Shown here piece after piece: positions 8,701 through 16,984 of a stretch of 53,062 nucleotides of DNA. Made by a program: the position numbers and the translations under genes. The notes under the pieces were generated by a model. That model did no database searches. It was not told the DNA's origin and saw only the letters and a list, made by a program, of their open reading frames with translations. Each line of letters starts with the position of its first letter. Positions within the stretch are counted from its first letter, which is position 1. The DNA comes from Vulcanimicrobiota bacterium (lineage in GTDB: Bacteria; Vulcanimicrobiota; JAJTBE01): positions 1 through 53,062 of the forward strand of contig JAIORV010000196.1 of assembly GCA_021107945.1 (NCBI GenBank), read 5' to 3'.

Positions 8701-10453
8701 CAGATATAGCCTGATTATTCACGGGTTTTTCCTTGAAGTCCATTGCCTCTATTTCCAGGGGGATCTTTTCACCGGGCTCATATACGTATTTCTTTGTGTG
8801 GCAATAAAGGGCAAATTCGCCTACCGAAAGAGGAACTGTCGCATCACCGGTAACTGCCCTCCCAGATATATCCGTAACCTCCGCCTCGATCTTCAAACGC
8901 TTGTTGTGCTTTATCTTGCCGGTGGGAATTATAACCTCTGCCTCACCTTTTGCATCCAGTTTACCTGTTGTTTCGAACATGATTCCGCCATGGAAATCGT
9001 GCCTGCCGGAATAATAATCGTCCCATCCAACACGACTCCAGCGGTACGCCGATTCCATTACAGTCAGTTCAAACTTGGCATTTGCAACGGGAGCGCCGAA
9101 ATAATACTTTCCCTTCACTTTTACCCTGATCTTATCGCCTGCAACATAATGGGGTTTATCGGTCGAGACCTCGATCTTATACTCGGGCTTTTTATATTCC
9201 GAAACTTCGAACCTGTAATATGAGCTGTCACCTCCGACTTTTGTCCTGAGAGTGTAACTGCCTAGGGGAGGCTCCTCTTCGAGCTTCAGGGAGCCGTTGA
9301 ACGTGCCGTAATTGTTTGTATTGAGACTCCGACTATATATTTTATTCCCACGGGAGTCACTGACTGTAGTCTCCACGGGCGTATATTTGTTAACGGCATA
9401 TTTGAAGCCCGTCTTCTGACGTGTGATTCCCTTGAAAAAGACTTCCTGCCCGGGTCTATAGACCGGCCTGTCGGTATATAAATAAGTCTTTTGATTTTTT
9501 GATGTACTGCCGTAGTAGGTGCGGGCAAATGCAAAACTGCCGTCCTTTTGTGCTATAACCTTGAAAGGTTTTGGTGAGTAACTGCTGAACTGGAATAATC
9601 CGTTATTGCCGGTGGTACCCGTGCCGACCCTGACCTTATTCTGATATATCTTGAGCTTAACGCCGGGTATAGGCTTTCCCGAGCTGAAACTTTGGGCGTA
9701 AACGAGCAATTCTTTGGGTGATCTCTTAACAATAAGGGCAATATCGCTTTTAATAAGCCATGTTTTTTTGGTGAGATTTCCACCGACGGCTTCGGCTTTG
9801 ATAACATATACACCGTTTGTTTTTGTGGGTATTGCGTATGTACCCTGAAATTCTCCTTCTCCATCAAAATGACTGACATATGAAGACTCGGATATAGGAG
9901 TCATATCTTCCGTGTTGATTTTCGACATTTTTCCATATTCGGTAATGTAATCAATATATTTGACGGGATCAATTTTGTAAATTTTCAATTTTATCTTTTT
10001 AACCAGGTATCCCGTTATATTTATTGTTGCTTTTTCAGTCGGGGCAAATACTTTCTGGTATGTGTAAACCCTGAAAAAGCTTTCCCTTCGAACCATCTTG
10101 AAATTGATATTTTCCGTTGGTTTTCCTTCTTTTACCTTCACGCCGGAGTATGTTGTATAGACGAATCCTTTTGCCCAGGCCCTGATAGTATAGCCCTCTT
10201 TTTTTTGTGGCACTCTTAGCAATTCATACTTGCCATTTGCATCCGTCTTGACGTATGTATTTCTTGTAGGATGATATACTTTTGCTCCTTCTATGGGGTT
10301 TCCGGTCTTGTTGTCATAGACTTTTCCCATGATTAAGCCGACCGGTGTCTCCCTTGATATACCCAGTGAAATCAAAATAGCAAAAAAAGCCAGCACCAGT
10401 ATTGAAATAAACAGTCTGGGTAGTAATTTATTCAGGGCGGGTTTCAATGTCAT
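5729..10453 (-). CDS. Bacterial alpha-2-macroglobulin with thioester motif
   Basis: 1574 residues, typical of large bacterial alpha-2-macroglobulins, which trap proteases in or near the periplasm through a reactive Cys-Gln thioester. An N-terminal membrane anchor (about 13-33) is followed by a carboxypeptidase-regulatory-like beta domain (about 38-105). Macroglobulin domains include the YTDRPVYRPGQEVFFKG motif near residue 325. The thioester PYGCVEQTMSS lies near 1083, followed by the helical thioester domain (DGGWGWWKND) and a receptor-binding-like C-terminus. No lipobox is visible, so it is probably anchored by the helix. The usual partner, penicillin-binding protein 1C, is not next to it. 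AAGGAGTGG precedes the ATG. Confidence 0.92.
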   Translation of the reverse strand: MTLKPALNKLLPRLFISILVLAFFAILISLGISRETPVGLIMGKVYDNKTGNPIEGAKVYHPTRNTYVKTDANGKYELLRVPQKKEGYTIRAWAKGFVYTTYSGVKVKEGKPTENINFKMVRRESFFRVYTYQKVFAPTEKATINITGYLVKKIKLKIYKIDPVKYIDYITEYGKMSKINTEDMTPISESSYVSHFDGEGEFQGTYAIPTKTNGVYVIKAEAVGGNLTKKTWLIKSDIALIVKRSPKELLVYAQSFSSGKPIPGVKLKIYQNKVRVGTGTTGNNGLFQFSSYSPKPFKVIAQKDGSFAFARTYYGSTSKNQKTYLYTDRPVYRPGQEVFFKGITRQKTGFKYAVNKYTPVETTVSDSRGNKIYSRSLNTNNYGTFNGSLKLEEEPPLGSYTLRTKVGGDSSYYRFEVSEYKKPEYKIEVSTDKPHYVAGDKIRVKVKGKYYFGAPVANAKFELTVMESAYRWSRVGWDDYYSGRHDFHGGIMFETTGKLDAKGEAEVIIPTGKIKHNKRLKIEAEVTDISGRAVTGDATVPLSVGEFALYCHTKKYVYEPGEKIPLEIEAMDFKEKPVNNQAISVKISQITYEEVKEKSTYTRGGRRAEGYEYRMKRVKTQVGGIIKKTTDKQGKAEIIFKPQKEGSYDINVFSVDSRGNKITYNYYMYVASESYSGMMGEADLQIITDKKKYHRGDTVKAVITTSQKGVYALLTIEGMRIYEKKVIYIKGGSKTFDIPLKKEYFPNVFLSVSTIKGMDLISTSKNVQMFRDEKKLKVTIKPDKEKYHPADPAHYTIEIKDNAGNPVEAEFSLGVVDEAIYAIKPDSTPNIHAFFWRYDYNRVDTNFSFSRDYSGGADKDRPDRIRKDFKDTAFWDPVVRTGKDGRAKVIFKMPDNLTTWVTTVRAATLNTDVGSSVNFVVSTKDLLVRLETPRFLTQKDKIYIGGVVHNYTKKSQKIKVWLEVEGVKLTETGKKLATLAPEEAKDFYWPVEAKEPGEAKFTLLCVGSDANDAMQLSLPVLPFGVEEVRAESGVIGKNANSATVEMELPDDVIPKATGMEILLSPSIAGTMIENLDYLITYPYGCVEQTMSSFLPAMTAKRVFLRLGIKDKVLEKKVPLVVRKGLSKLYEMQHSDGGWGWWKNDKTHPYMTAYVVRGLKSAQRTGFKINKYSLKQGIKALIKMIARKPAPVKTLGGTVQQGEEWNSRAYVLYSLWKVGSVHRKKVNEVYENRKVLNDYGLALLAMTLDGIGESDKTNEIMSEIDKRAKDSSNECYWDGRTFTYSWVDNNIETTAYCLQAYVQIKPDDPKVQRIINWLSKNRRGKGYHSTKDTAAVVYAFTNYLLKSGEMKPDYILNLVMNGKTFIDYNVKSVELPQSVGSFKLDENDVSQGKNTINIRKDGEGVLYYTVRLRYFPSKDNIKAYSKGIKVSRRYMLVTKQKDKDGKITEVAEPLPDRPLERGAQLRVEVTVEADKDYRYVIIEDPLPAGFEVTIPQGDRNWGSMWWCRQEVRDEKVSFFSNKLKKGKKMRLTYDIRSEMFGKVNVLPAIAYAMYEPEIRGHSSNNILFVKMKNKP

Positions 10454-10772
10454 CCACTCCTTATAGGATATTTAACCGTGTAGCTCAGGTCTTTAGACCT
10501 GCTGTGCTCTTTCTGGTATTCCCCCGAAAAACCATCCTCCTGGAATCAATAATACAAATACGGAATGACCTGGATTATAAGTTTTCCTATTAACAAGACA
10601 TTATAATTTAAATTCTCTTCCCATAATAAAATTCCTTGGAGGTGAATATTTTGTAAAGGCTATTTTATGTGTGATGAATTTAAAATAGTATTCGGATACA
10701 AAAATGATAGGAGAATTTGCCTTGGGGTAGAAATATAAGAAAAATTTTGTTTCAAGCGAAGGGATTTTATTT
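10454..10772. other. Divergent promoter gap with one repeat hairpin
   Basis: This gap separates divergent genes and must hold both promoters. It contains a perfect stem-loop, CAGGTC-TTTA-GACCTG (10486-10501), within a context resembling the dispersed hairpins near 38100 and 50613. A TATAAT lies on the minus strand near 10572-10580, without a clear -35 box. Confidence 0.4.
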
Positions 10773-11417
10773 ATGAAGATATATCATGTCCTGGAAAAAG
10801 TGGAAAATGCAGTTTATAATAGTCGAAAGCTTCCTCTTTTCCCTAGTTATTCATTGATCAAAAGGGACAAAATTCTGAATCTAATAGAAAAAACGCGCAA
10901 CAATCTTCCCGAGGAAATGAAACGGGCGCGTTGGGTTTCGAAGGAAAACCAGAGAATAATTCAGGAGGCTCAGGTGAAGGCCGGCGAGATAGTCCGGGAG
11001 GCGGAAGTGCGCTCGAAAGAATTGATGAGAGAGGCAAAAGAGGAAAGCAGAAGAATTCTCGATAAAGAAGCTATTGTTGTTAACGCTAAGGATAGGGCGG
11101 AGGAGATACTATCGGGGACCAAAACTGAGGCCGAGAGGCTGCTGAACGAGGCGAGGGGAAAATCAAACAATATGGTTAAAAAGGCTGAGATGACAGCGAC
11201 TGATATCACATATCGCGCCAATACCGAGTCAAAAAGGGTCAGGAAAAGTGCTGATGAATACTCCTTGAAGATTCTTACCGGAATGGAAAAAGAAATATTT
11301 AAAATTCATGGGATCCTGAAAAATAATCTGAAGCAAATAAAAACATATCAGACAGAAGAAATGGAACGAAAAACCAGCATAATCGAACAACCTTCTCTGA
11401 AAAAAGAAAGAAAATAA
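10773..11417 (+). CDS. Coiled-coil protein, DivIVA / ATP-synthase-b-like
   Basis: 214 residues, mostly one long charged helix. Residues about 62-165 show heptad-like repeats rich in Ala, Glu, Arg and Lys (EAEVRSKELMREAKEESRRIL), like those often annotated as DivIVA or F0 subunit b. There is no signal peptide and no membrane segment, so it is not a real F0 b subunit. The first 45 residues (KVENAVYNSRKLPLFPSYSL, then MKRARW further on) resemble the short N-terminal segment of DivIVA-like scaffolds in some phyla. A scaffold or growth-site role is only a guess. A GAAGGGA ribosome site precedes the ATG. It is transcribed away from the alpha-2-macroglobulin gene and ends 22 bases from a convergent gene. 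Confidence 0.6.
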   Translation: MKIYHVLEKVENAVYNSRKLPLFPSYSLIKRDKILNLIEKTRNNLPEEMKRARWVSKENQRIIQEAQVKAGEIVREAEVRSKELMREAKEESRRILDKEAIVVNAKDRAEEILSGTKTEAERLLNEARGKSNNMVKKAEMTATDITYRANTESKRVRKSADEYSLKILTGMEKEIFKIHGILKNNLKQIKTYQTEEMERKTSIIEQPSLKKERK

Positions 11418-11439
11418 GAAAATAGGGAATAGGGTATTT

Positions 11440-11748
11440 TTATTTAATCTTTCCCGGTTTACATATCGTACAAGGACGGAATCCCGCCCTTTCAGATGCT
11501 ATGGGGGAGTCAAAGAAAACCGCCTTGCTTTTTGGGGGAGCAAGTTTGCAATCAATAGTGTGATACACCCTGCTGGATGGATCCCCCAGGAAATTGATAT
11601 ATTGTGGCATCGGGGCGTTCGTATGTTGAGCCGCCTGCCTGCAACCAAGAAAACTCGTGGCAACTCCGCCCAGGACAAACGCAAACCCCATTTTTAGAAA
11701 ATCCCGGCGTGTCAGTTTTTTGTTTTCATCAAAGTCTCTATTTTTCAC
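11440..11748 (-). CDS. Tat-exported lipoprotein with Ada-like zinc-binding domain
   Basis: 102 residues. The N-terminus has a twin-arginine signal (LTRRDFLKM, Arg14-Arg15) running into a lipobox ending at Cys36 (FLGC). The remaining part is a small domain with His63-x3-Cys67 and Cys93-x2-Cys96 around SERAGFRPCTIC, matching the metal site of the Ada N-terminal domain. The first position, the methyl-accepting Cys in Ada, is His here, so alkyl transfer is not expected. It may be a structural zinc or DNA-contact module outside the cytoplasm. Tat export suits a protein folded around a metal. The start is GTG with AAGGAGG 7 bases ahead. Confidence 0.75.
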   Translation of the reverse strand: MKNRDFDENKKLTRRDFLKMGFAFVLGGVATSFLGCRQAAQHTNAPMPQYINFLGDPSSRVYHTIDCKLAPPKSKAVFFDSPIASERAGFRPCTICKPGKIK

Positions 11749-12287
11749 CGAATATCCTCCTTGCCTGTTACTGACTCGTCTTTTCTATCTCAAGTAAGAA
11801 TTCCCTTCCAAAGGATTTTTTTTTCTATGTCTGATAGTTTTAATCTGAATAATGACTTTAAATTCACCGCGGAGATCGCAGAGGACGCAGAGTATTTAAG
11901 CTGATATAAATTAGTATCCAAACTTCGCACATGTGAATTTGCTAAAAAGTAATGAAATTATTTGCAGGTGTTTAAGGTGTTTAAGACAACACTGCAATTT
12001 GTTGTGGTGAATTGAGAGTAAACCCCACCACTGCAACATCCTAACCACTTCAGTGGTTTATCTCATCAAGAAACTGTTGAATCTGGAAGATCCGTCATGT
12101 AGGAAGGTTCATTACTAATTATGCGCATGTCATTATTTTATCTGGAGGACACCGTGAGATTGTGGAGAAAAGAAACAATGATTGAACTTTGCGTTGGAAA
12201 ATTACTGATATTTCAATGAATCCAGAGAATCCAGAAAAGATCAATTTTAAATGTGACAATAATATTTACACATCAAGGAGTGCTAAA
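11749..12287. repeat. Repeat-bearing gap: CTCTGCG-type repeat and an inverted copy of the 40.7-kb hairpin array
   Basis: 11862-11893 is a GCAGAG-type repeat (CGCGGAGATCGCAGAGG). About 11925-12066 is an inverted, shorter copy of the 40750-40935 element. They share ACATGTGAATTTG, GGTGTTTAAG, the TTGTGGTGAATTGAG segment, CCCCACCACTG and the hairpin AACCACT-TC-AGTGGTT (12043-12058). A leader of about 200 bases then precedes the ABC gene; nothing else was recognised in it. Confidence 0.65.
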
Positions 12288-12974
12288 ATGTCGATTCTGA
12301 CGGTAACTGATATACATAAAACATACATCACGGGAAAAACAAAGACGCCTGCGCTAAGGGGAACAAGTGTTACGGTCGAAAAGGGTGAGTTTACTGCTAT
12401 TGTCGGTCCCTCCGGATCCGGTAAAACCACGCTGATCAATATGATAGGCGGGCTGGATGTGCCTGACAATGGAAGCATTGTGTTCGATAATATTGAAATA
12501 ACCGGGCTTCCCCAGAAAAAGCTGTCCGATATAAGACTTACTAAAATCGGGTTCATTTTTCAGGCATACAACCTTATCCCGGTTCTCTCTGCTCTGGAAA
12601 ACGTTGAATATGTGATGTTGCTTCAGGGCGTCCCCGAAAAAGAGCGTAGAGAAAAGAGTATAAAGTTACTTGAGGAGATCGGGTTGAAAGATCTCATTCA
12701 CAAGAGACCCAACGAAATGAGCGGTGGACAACAGCAAAGGGTTGCCGTGGCAAGGGCTATCATCTCGGAACCTATGCTCATTCTTGCGGATGAGCCTACC
12801 GCCAACCTTGACTCCAAAACAAGCGGCTCGTTACTGGACATGATGAGAAAGATGAACGAGGAAAAGCATATAACATTCCTGTTTTCCACTCATGATTCCC
12901 TTGTAATGGAGAGGGCAAGGAGAATAGTGAGTCTGATAGACGGCGTTGTTGTTGGGGACAGTAAGGACGAGTAG
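12288..12974 (+). CDS. ABC transporter ATP-binding protein, LolD/MacB family
   Basis: 228 residues from the ATG at 12288, which has AAGGAG in front. An in-frame ATG 99 bases upstream has no such site and would add a non-family extension. Walker A is GPSGSGKT (40-47), the signature is MSGGQQQRVAVARA, and Walker B is LILADEPTANLD. Q-loop FIFQAYNLIPVLSALENV is typical of LolD/MacB/FtsE-type ATPases, which move lipoproteins or peptides or act mechanically on envelope complexes. No permease of the MacB or LolCE type is adjacent, so the partner is elsewhere or the protein is orphaned. Confidence 0.88.
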   Translation: MSILTVTDIHKTYITGKTKTPALRGTSVTVEKGEFTAIVGPSGSGKTTLINMIGGLDVPDNGSIVFDNIEITGLPQKKLSDIRLTKIGFIFQAYNLIPVLSALENVEYVMLLQGVPEKERREKSIKLLEEIGLKDLIHKRPNEMSGGQQQRVAVARAIISEPMLILADEPTANLDSKTSGSLLDMMRKMNEEKHITFLFSTHDSLVMERARRIVSLIDGVVVGDSKDE

Positions 12975-13045
12975 AGGATTTTCACAAGCGAACCGTCCAG
13001 GCTGTCATCCTGAGCGGAATACGATCACATTGACTAAGGAAATCT
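12975..13045. repeat. Partial copy of the TCATCCTGAGCGG dispersed element
   Basis: The segment has GAGGATTTTCACAAGCGAA and then GTCATCCTGAGCGGAATACG, matching the ends of the roughly 230-bp element seen in full at 16990-17230 and 44365-44592. It ends close to the stop codon of the neighbouring kinase gene. Confidence 0.6.
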
Positions 13046-13053
13046 CAATATCT

Positions 13054-15150
13054 CTATTCAATCGCATAAAGAAAGCCGTCGTCATTGCCTACATACAAGA
13101 CATCCCCATCGCCTATTGTTGGCGATGACCGGACTCTCCCGGCGCATTTGAATCTCCAGATAACTTTTCCCTCCGGTGTGAGAGCATAAATATAGTAGTC
13201 GTCGCTTCCTATAAATATATGCGAGCTTCCCCCTACGGCAGGCGATGACGCAACCGAGCTTTTTGTCGAATAATTCCAGACCAGCTTCCCCTCGGTATTG
13301 ACCGAATAAATATTCCTGTCCATACAACCGAAATAGATGGCTTTTCCGTCGTCAGCCACAGGCGATGATATTATGGGGGATTGAGTCTCGAATTTCCATA
13401 ACAGGTTGCCGGACAAATTAAGAGAATAAAGATTTCCACTGAAATCACATACATATATATGACCATGCCTGGATATGCAGGGCGATGAAAAAGCCGGCCC
13501 TTCCAGTTCATGATACCAGACTATATTTCCATATGGATCCAGGCAATACAGATAACTTTTACCGCTCAACTCACCCCTGCAGGCAATGATGATATTACCG
13601 TCTAAGCTCACAGCCGGTGTCGCTTCAATTCTTCCTGAAAGATTAATTCTCCATTTTGTTGTTCCATCATTATTAATGGCATAGAGGTAATGATCATAGG
13701 AGCCTACATATAGGGTTCCATCAATTCCGAGGCAGGGAGACGAGCGTATTCTGCCATATGTCTTGACTTTCCACAAGGGCTTTCCATCGGGACTTACTGC
13801 ATGAAGATGACAGTCATTCGATCCCACATAGATATTACCTGATCTGTCCAGCGAGGGAGAAGAGAGAATTCTGCCTCTTGTTTTGTATTGCCATACTTCC
13901 TTGCCATATACATTTATGGCATGGAGTATTCCCTTGCTATCACCCACGTAAATAACGCCGTCGCCCCCTATTACCGGTGAGGAGCGAATAGGGGCTTTCG
14001 CATTGAATGTCCAGCGGTGTCTTCCCTGAATATTCCGACCGAAGGGACTTTTTCCACTGTGTCTCCTGTCCGATCTGAACATATACCAGAAAGATAAGCT
14101 TCCCGCAACTTCTTCGTGCTCCTCTTCCTTCATTAGCTTTGTTTTTAATGTTTCAAGAGAAGTTTTTGACATCGACTCCGGCATCTTTGCGTGGATGGCG
14201 GCGGCATACTCGGGAATTGGTATAGGCTCATAATATTCAGTAGTGAATTCATCTTCGCTTAGAAGCGCTTCCTTCATTTCAAGAGCTGTAGAGAACCTGT
14301 CCGAAGGCTCCATGCTCAGAGAGCGCGCAAGTATATTTTCTATCTTTTGAGAGAGATTGTGACGTATGGTTCTTGCCGGTGGGAAGTTGAAGGGTATGTC
14401 GTTTCTGGGATCCTTGCCTGTGAGAACATGATGCATACAGGCCCCTATACTATATATATCCGATCTTGGCTCCGCCTCGCCTCTGTATTGTTCCGGCGGC
14501 GCATATCCCTGGGTTCCCACCATTGTTCCCTTTGTCCTGGGATCAAAAAGTCTCGCTATTCCAAAGTCAATGAGATATGCGTGATCCTCTTTTGTTATCA
14601 TTATATTCCCGGGTTTCATATCCCTGTATATGATGGGAGGGTTTTGTGTATGGAGGTAATGTAACACATCACAAATTTCTACAAACCAACGGATTACGTC
14701 CCTCTCTTCGAGGCCTTCTTTCCCCTCCATCTGGTAATCTTCAAGCAACTTTCGAAGATCCACTCCGCCGATATATTCCATGACAAGGTAGTATCTGTTG
14801 TCCGCTACAAAGCAGTCAACAAATTTGGGAATGGATGGGTGATTAAGATCGTACAGGATCTGCGCTTCCGTTGCGAATCTCTCAACGGCGTAATCTCTCT
14901 CATCTTCGGTGTCGAAGTAGTCAAGCATTTCCTTGACCGCCCACAAGCCGCTCATGTGAAGGTCAACCGCCTTGTAAACCGTGCCCATTCCGCCTTTGGC
15001 TATGTAATCAATGATCTTGTAACGGTTGTCCAACTCGGTTGCCAGAGGCAGTTTTGTGGAGGAATAATCCGCGTCATATATGGGACTGCCGCAATGTCGG
15101 CAAAACCTTGCGTCGCTATTATTCGGACCATGACAGGTTGGGCAATCCAC
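13054..15150 (-). CDS. Zinc-ribbon Ser/Thr protein kinase with C-terminal PQQ-type beta-propeller
   Basis: 698 residues. An N-terminal zinc ribbon has Cys3, Cys6, Cys17 and Cys20. The Hanks-type kinase domain spans about 44-310: glycine loop AKGGMGTVYK, catalytic Lys73, YRD at 175-177 in place of HRD, and DFG at 195-197. From about residue 365 come seven or so repeats of the type GTLYVGSYDHYLYAIN / KWRINLSGRI, a PQQ-like beta-propeller. No membrane segment is obvious, so propeller and kinase may both be cytoplasmic. The propeller probably binds a ligand or partner. The start is GTG with AAGGAGAG ahead. No phosphatase is adjacent. Its kinase part resembles the chimeric kinases at 27491 and 41038. 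Confidence 0.9.
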   Translation of the reverse strand: MDCPTCHGPNNSDARFCRHCGSPIYDADYSSTKLPLATELDNRYKIIDYIAKGGMGTVYKAVDLHMSGLWAVKEMLDYFDTEDERDYAVERFATEAQILYDLNHPSIPKFVDCFVADNRYYLVMEYIGGVDLRKLLEDYQMEGKEGLEERDVIRWFVEICDVLHYLHTQNPPIIYRDMKPGNIMITKEDHAYLIDFGIARLFDPRTKGTMVGTQGYAPPEQYRGEAEPRSDIYSIGACMHHVLTGKDPRNDIPFNFPPARTIRHNLSQKIENILARSLSMEPSDRFSTALEMKEALLSEDEFTTEYYEPIPIPEYAAAIHAKMPESMSKTSLETLKTKLMKEEEHEEVAGSLSFWYMFRSDRRHSGKSPFGRNIQGRHRWTFNAKAPIRSSPVIGGDGVIYVGDSKGILHAINVYGKEVWQYKTRGRILSSPSLDRSGNIYVGSNDCHLHAVSPDGKPLWKVKTYGRIRSSPCLGIDGTLYVGSYDHYLYAINNDGTTKWRINLSGRIEATPAVSLDGNIIIACRGELSGKSYLYCLDPYGNIVWYHELEGPAFSSPCISRHGHIYVCDFSGNLYSLNLSGNLLWKFETQSPIISSPVADDGKAIYFGCMDRNIYSVNTEGKLVWNYSTKSSVASSPAVGGSSHIFIGSDDYYIYALTPEGKVIWRFKCAGRVRSSPTIGDGDVLYVGNDDGFLYAIE

Positions 15151-15566
15151 GAATATGCTCTCCTTTTATAAGTGTTGTATTCGAAATTGTCTTAACGATA
15201 GCGGACAGTCTCCATCTGCATACCAAACCGCTACTTTAAGATGCAGGAACTTTAATCCCTATTATTTTCCTTTTTTGTTCATGTTTCCTTCCAAAACTAC
15301 AAAACAGGAAAATAATCAATATTCCCATGAATAAAAAAACTATAACGGAACACCCCGGGGCAATCGCCCCGACCGGTATTGCAAAAAATCGATTGAATCA
15401 AAATGAATTCATGGATATATGTCTAATAGTATATAAATTCAATACCATGTTATGTCAATAGCTTCTGGAAAAAAAATGTATTAAAATATTAACTTGTGTT
15501 GATGTGATATAATTACTATACTTATTTATGTTCACAGACTAAAAAAATCGGAGCAGGTGATTTATT
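15151..15566. other. Divergent gap with a GC hairpin and an extended -10 promoter
   Basis: Contains a CGGGGC-AAT-GCCCCG type hairpin (about 15353-15370) without a T-run, resembling other dispersed hairpins. It also holds the promoter for the lipoprotein gene. The remainder is AT-rich with no frame I would support. Confidence 0.4.
15505..15513 (+). promoter_or_regulatory. Extended -10 promoter TGATATAAT for the lipoprotein gene
   Basis: TGATATAAT, 54 bases before the TTG start and with no good -35 box. It is identical to the extended -10 of the pilB promoter and to that of the tRNA-Asn promoter. Confidence 0.5.
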
Positions 15567-16976
15567 TTGAAAAAATCAAAGTATATAAAGGGAATCCTGA
15601 TTGCAGCACTGTCTGTCGTATTTCTTGTATTTACCGGGTGCGCCGTGGCGTCACTTATGACGGAATGGGGACATGTCAAGGGAATCGCAACGGACTCTGT
15701 CACAGGTGAGCCTATCGACGGTGTATATGTGGGAGCATACTCGAATGATTATTATTATGATTACAATGATTGGTCTGAAGATTATGATTACACTGATGGC
15801 GGTGGAAGTTATGACCTGAGACTGAGTACCGGTGATTATGATATTTATTATGAAAAAGACGGGTACAGGGATGTCCGTCTCTATGACATAAATGTAATTG
15901 CTCCGTTTACCCAGTCAAGGGATATTGAAATGGAACCCGATAATCCCACGCCTACTCCGACATTGATGGACAAGCTTTATGTTACAAGGACGGGAAATAC
16001 CAATCTTTACGATGTTTTCTATGTGGAGAGAGAGACCGGCAGGATGAACGTTGACGCCAATTCTCCTATCGCCACGGGACAGGGACCCGCAGGAATTCTA
16101 TATCTTAGCGGTAAGACGATGTTATGCGTCGCCAACTCTCTTGAAAACAGTGTCTCAGCTTATAGCTCTATCGGTCCCTATACGCAAGTGAGCGGATCAC
16201 CCTTCAAACTGGCATCCACAGACGGCACCGCATACAAACTTGCCTTCGATTCCACTCTGAACAAGGTTTTTATCTCACTGAAATCAAGCTCCTCCCCGGG
16301 TAAAATTGAGTATCTCAATGTAATAGACGGCAATAACGTGAACGTGGGTGGATTGATAAACGCTCCGGATCTTGCCGACGATCCACAGGATATTATCGCA
16401 CATAGCAGCAATAGCATTCTTTATATCGCATCACGAGCCGGGAATATGATTACCACATATAATACATCAGCCGACAGCGTCAGCGGCACATTCTCCATTA
16501 CCGACCCCGTGGCGATTTCGTTTTACGAGTCCGGAAGCAGACTCTATGTTGTGAGTGGATCCACAAAAACCCTCACAACCCTCGATGTCGCAAATCCAAC
16601 AGCTATAACAAAAGTAGAACCCGATATGATCATAACAACAGATGCAGGACGAACTGTAATTGATTGTGAAGTTGCACCTGATAAAAGCCTTCTTTTCACA
16701 CTTGAAGGAGGACCCACAGGCTATTACATAAGATCCTGGAATATCGCATCAGGACCTCCCTTCACCGAGATACAGGCGGAGCTTTCCCTGGGAACAACAT
16801 CGGTTTCCAGTATATACTATTCTCAGATAGGCAACTACCTGTTCGCCGCGCATGACGGCGCCGCAATGGACGGTATAAGAGTATTTGATGTGGGAAATTA
16901 TCCGTCCTCCGGCATTAATGAAGTCCCCGACTCTCCGTTTAGCGGCGGAGCGCAGTATTACATGATGGATATGTGA
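15567..16976 (+). CDS. Lipoprotein with carboxypeptidase-like domain and YncE/lactonase-like beta-propeller
   Basis: 469 residues. The signal peptide ends in a lipobox (VFTGC, Cys25). Residues about 37-128 form a carboxypeptidase-regulatory-like beta-sandwich (TDSVTGEPIDGVYVGAY) rich in Tyr and Asp. A short Pro/Thr linker (PDNPTPTPT) leads to a propeller of about 330 residues with repeats such as GPAGILYLSGKTMLCVANS, as in YncE-like and 6-phosphogluconolactonase-like proteins. It is probably surface or periplasmic and binding rather than catalytic. The start codon is TTG, with GGAGCAGGTGA ahead. It is transcribed alone and divergently from the kinase gene. Confidence 0.75.
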   Translation: MKKSKYIKGILIAALSVVFLVFTGCAVASLMTEWGHVKGIATDSVTGEPIDGVYVGAYSNDYYYDYNDWSEDYDYTDGGGSYDLRLSTGDYDIYYEKDGYRDVRLYDINVIAPFTQSRDIEMEPDNPTPTPTLMDKLYVTRTGNTNLYDVFYVERETGRMNVDANSPIATGQGPAGILYLSGKTMLCVANSLENSVSAYSSIGPYTQVSGSPFKLASTDGTAYKLAFDSTLNKVFISLKSSSSPGKIEYLNVIDGNNVNVGGLINAPDLADDPQDIIAHSSNSILYIASRAGNMITTYNTSADSVSGTFSITDPVAISFYESGSRLYVVSGSTKTLTTLDVANPTAITKVEPDMIITTDAGRTVIDCEVAPDKSLLFTLEGGPTGYYIRSWNIASGPPFTEIQAELSLGTTSVSSIYYSQIGNYLFAAHDGAAMDGIRVFDVGNYPSSGINEVPDSPFSGGAQYYMMDM

Positions 16977-16984
16977 TAGCTTCC

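Noticed and set aside
8525-9223. 232-residue plus-strand frame inside the alpha-2-macroglobulin gene
   Set aside because: It is antisense to a well-supported gene, has no ribosome site, and gives a protein with no recognisable pattern.
10773-11417. ATP synthase subunit b
   Set aside because: There is no N-terminal membrane helix and no other atp gene nearby; the likeness is only a generic coiled coil.
11440-11748. Ada methyltransferase fragment
   Set aside because: The acceptor Cys is His, and the protein has a complete Tat/lipobox signal of its own, so it is not a broken ada gene.
12189-12287. 33-residue N-terminal extension of the LolD-type ATPase
   Set aside because: The upstream ATG lacks a ribosome site. 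The ATG at 12288 has AAGGAG and matches the family start.
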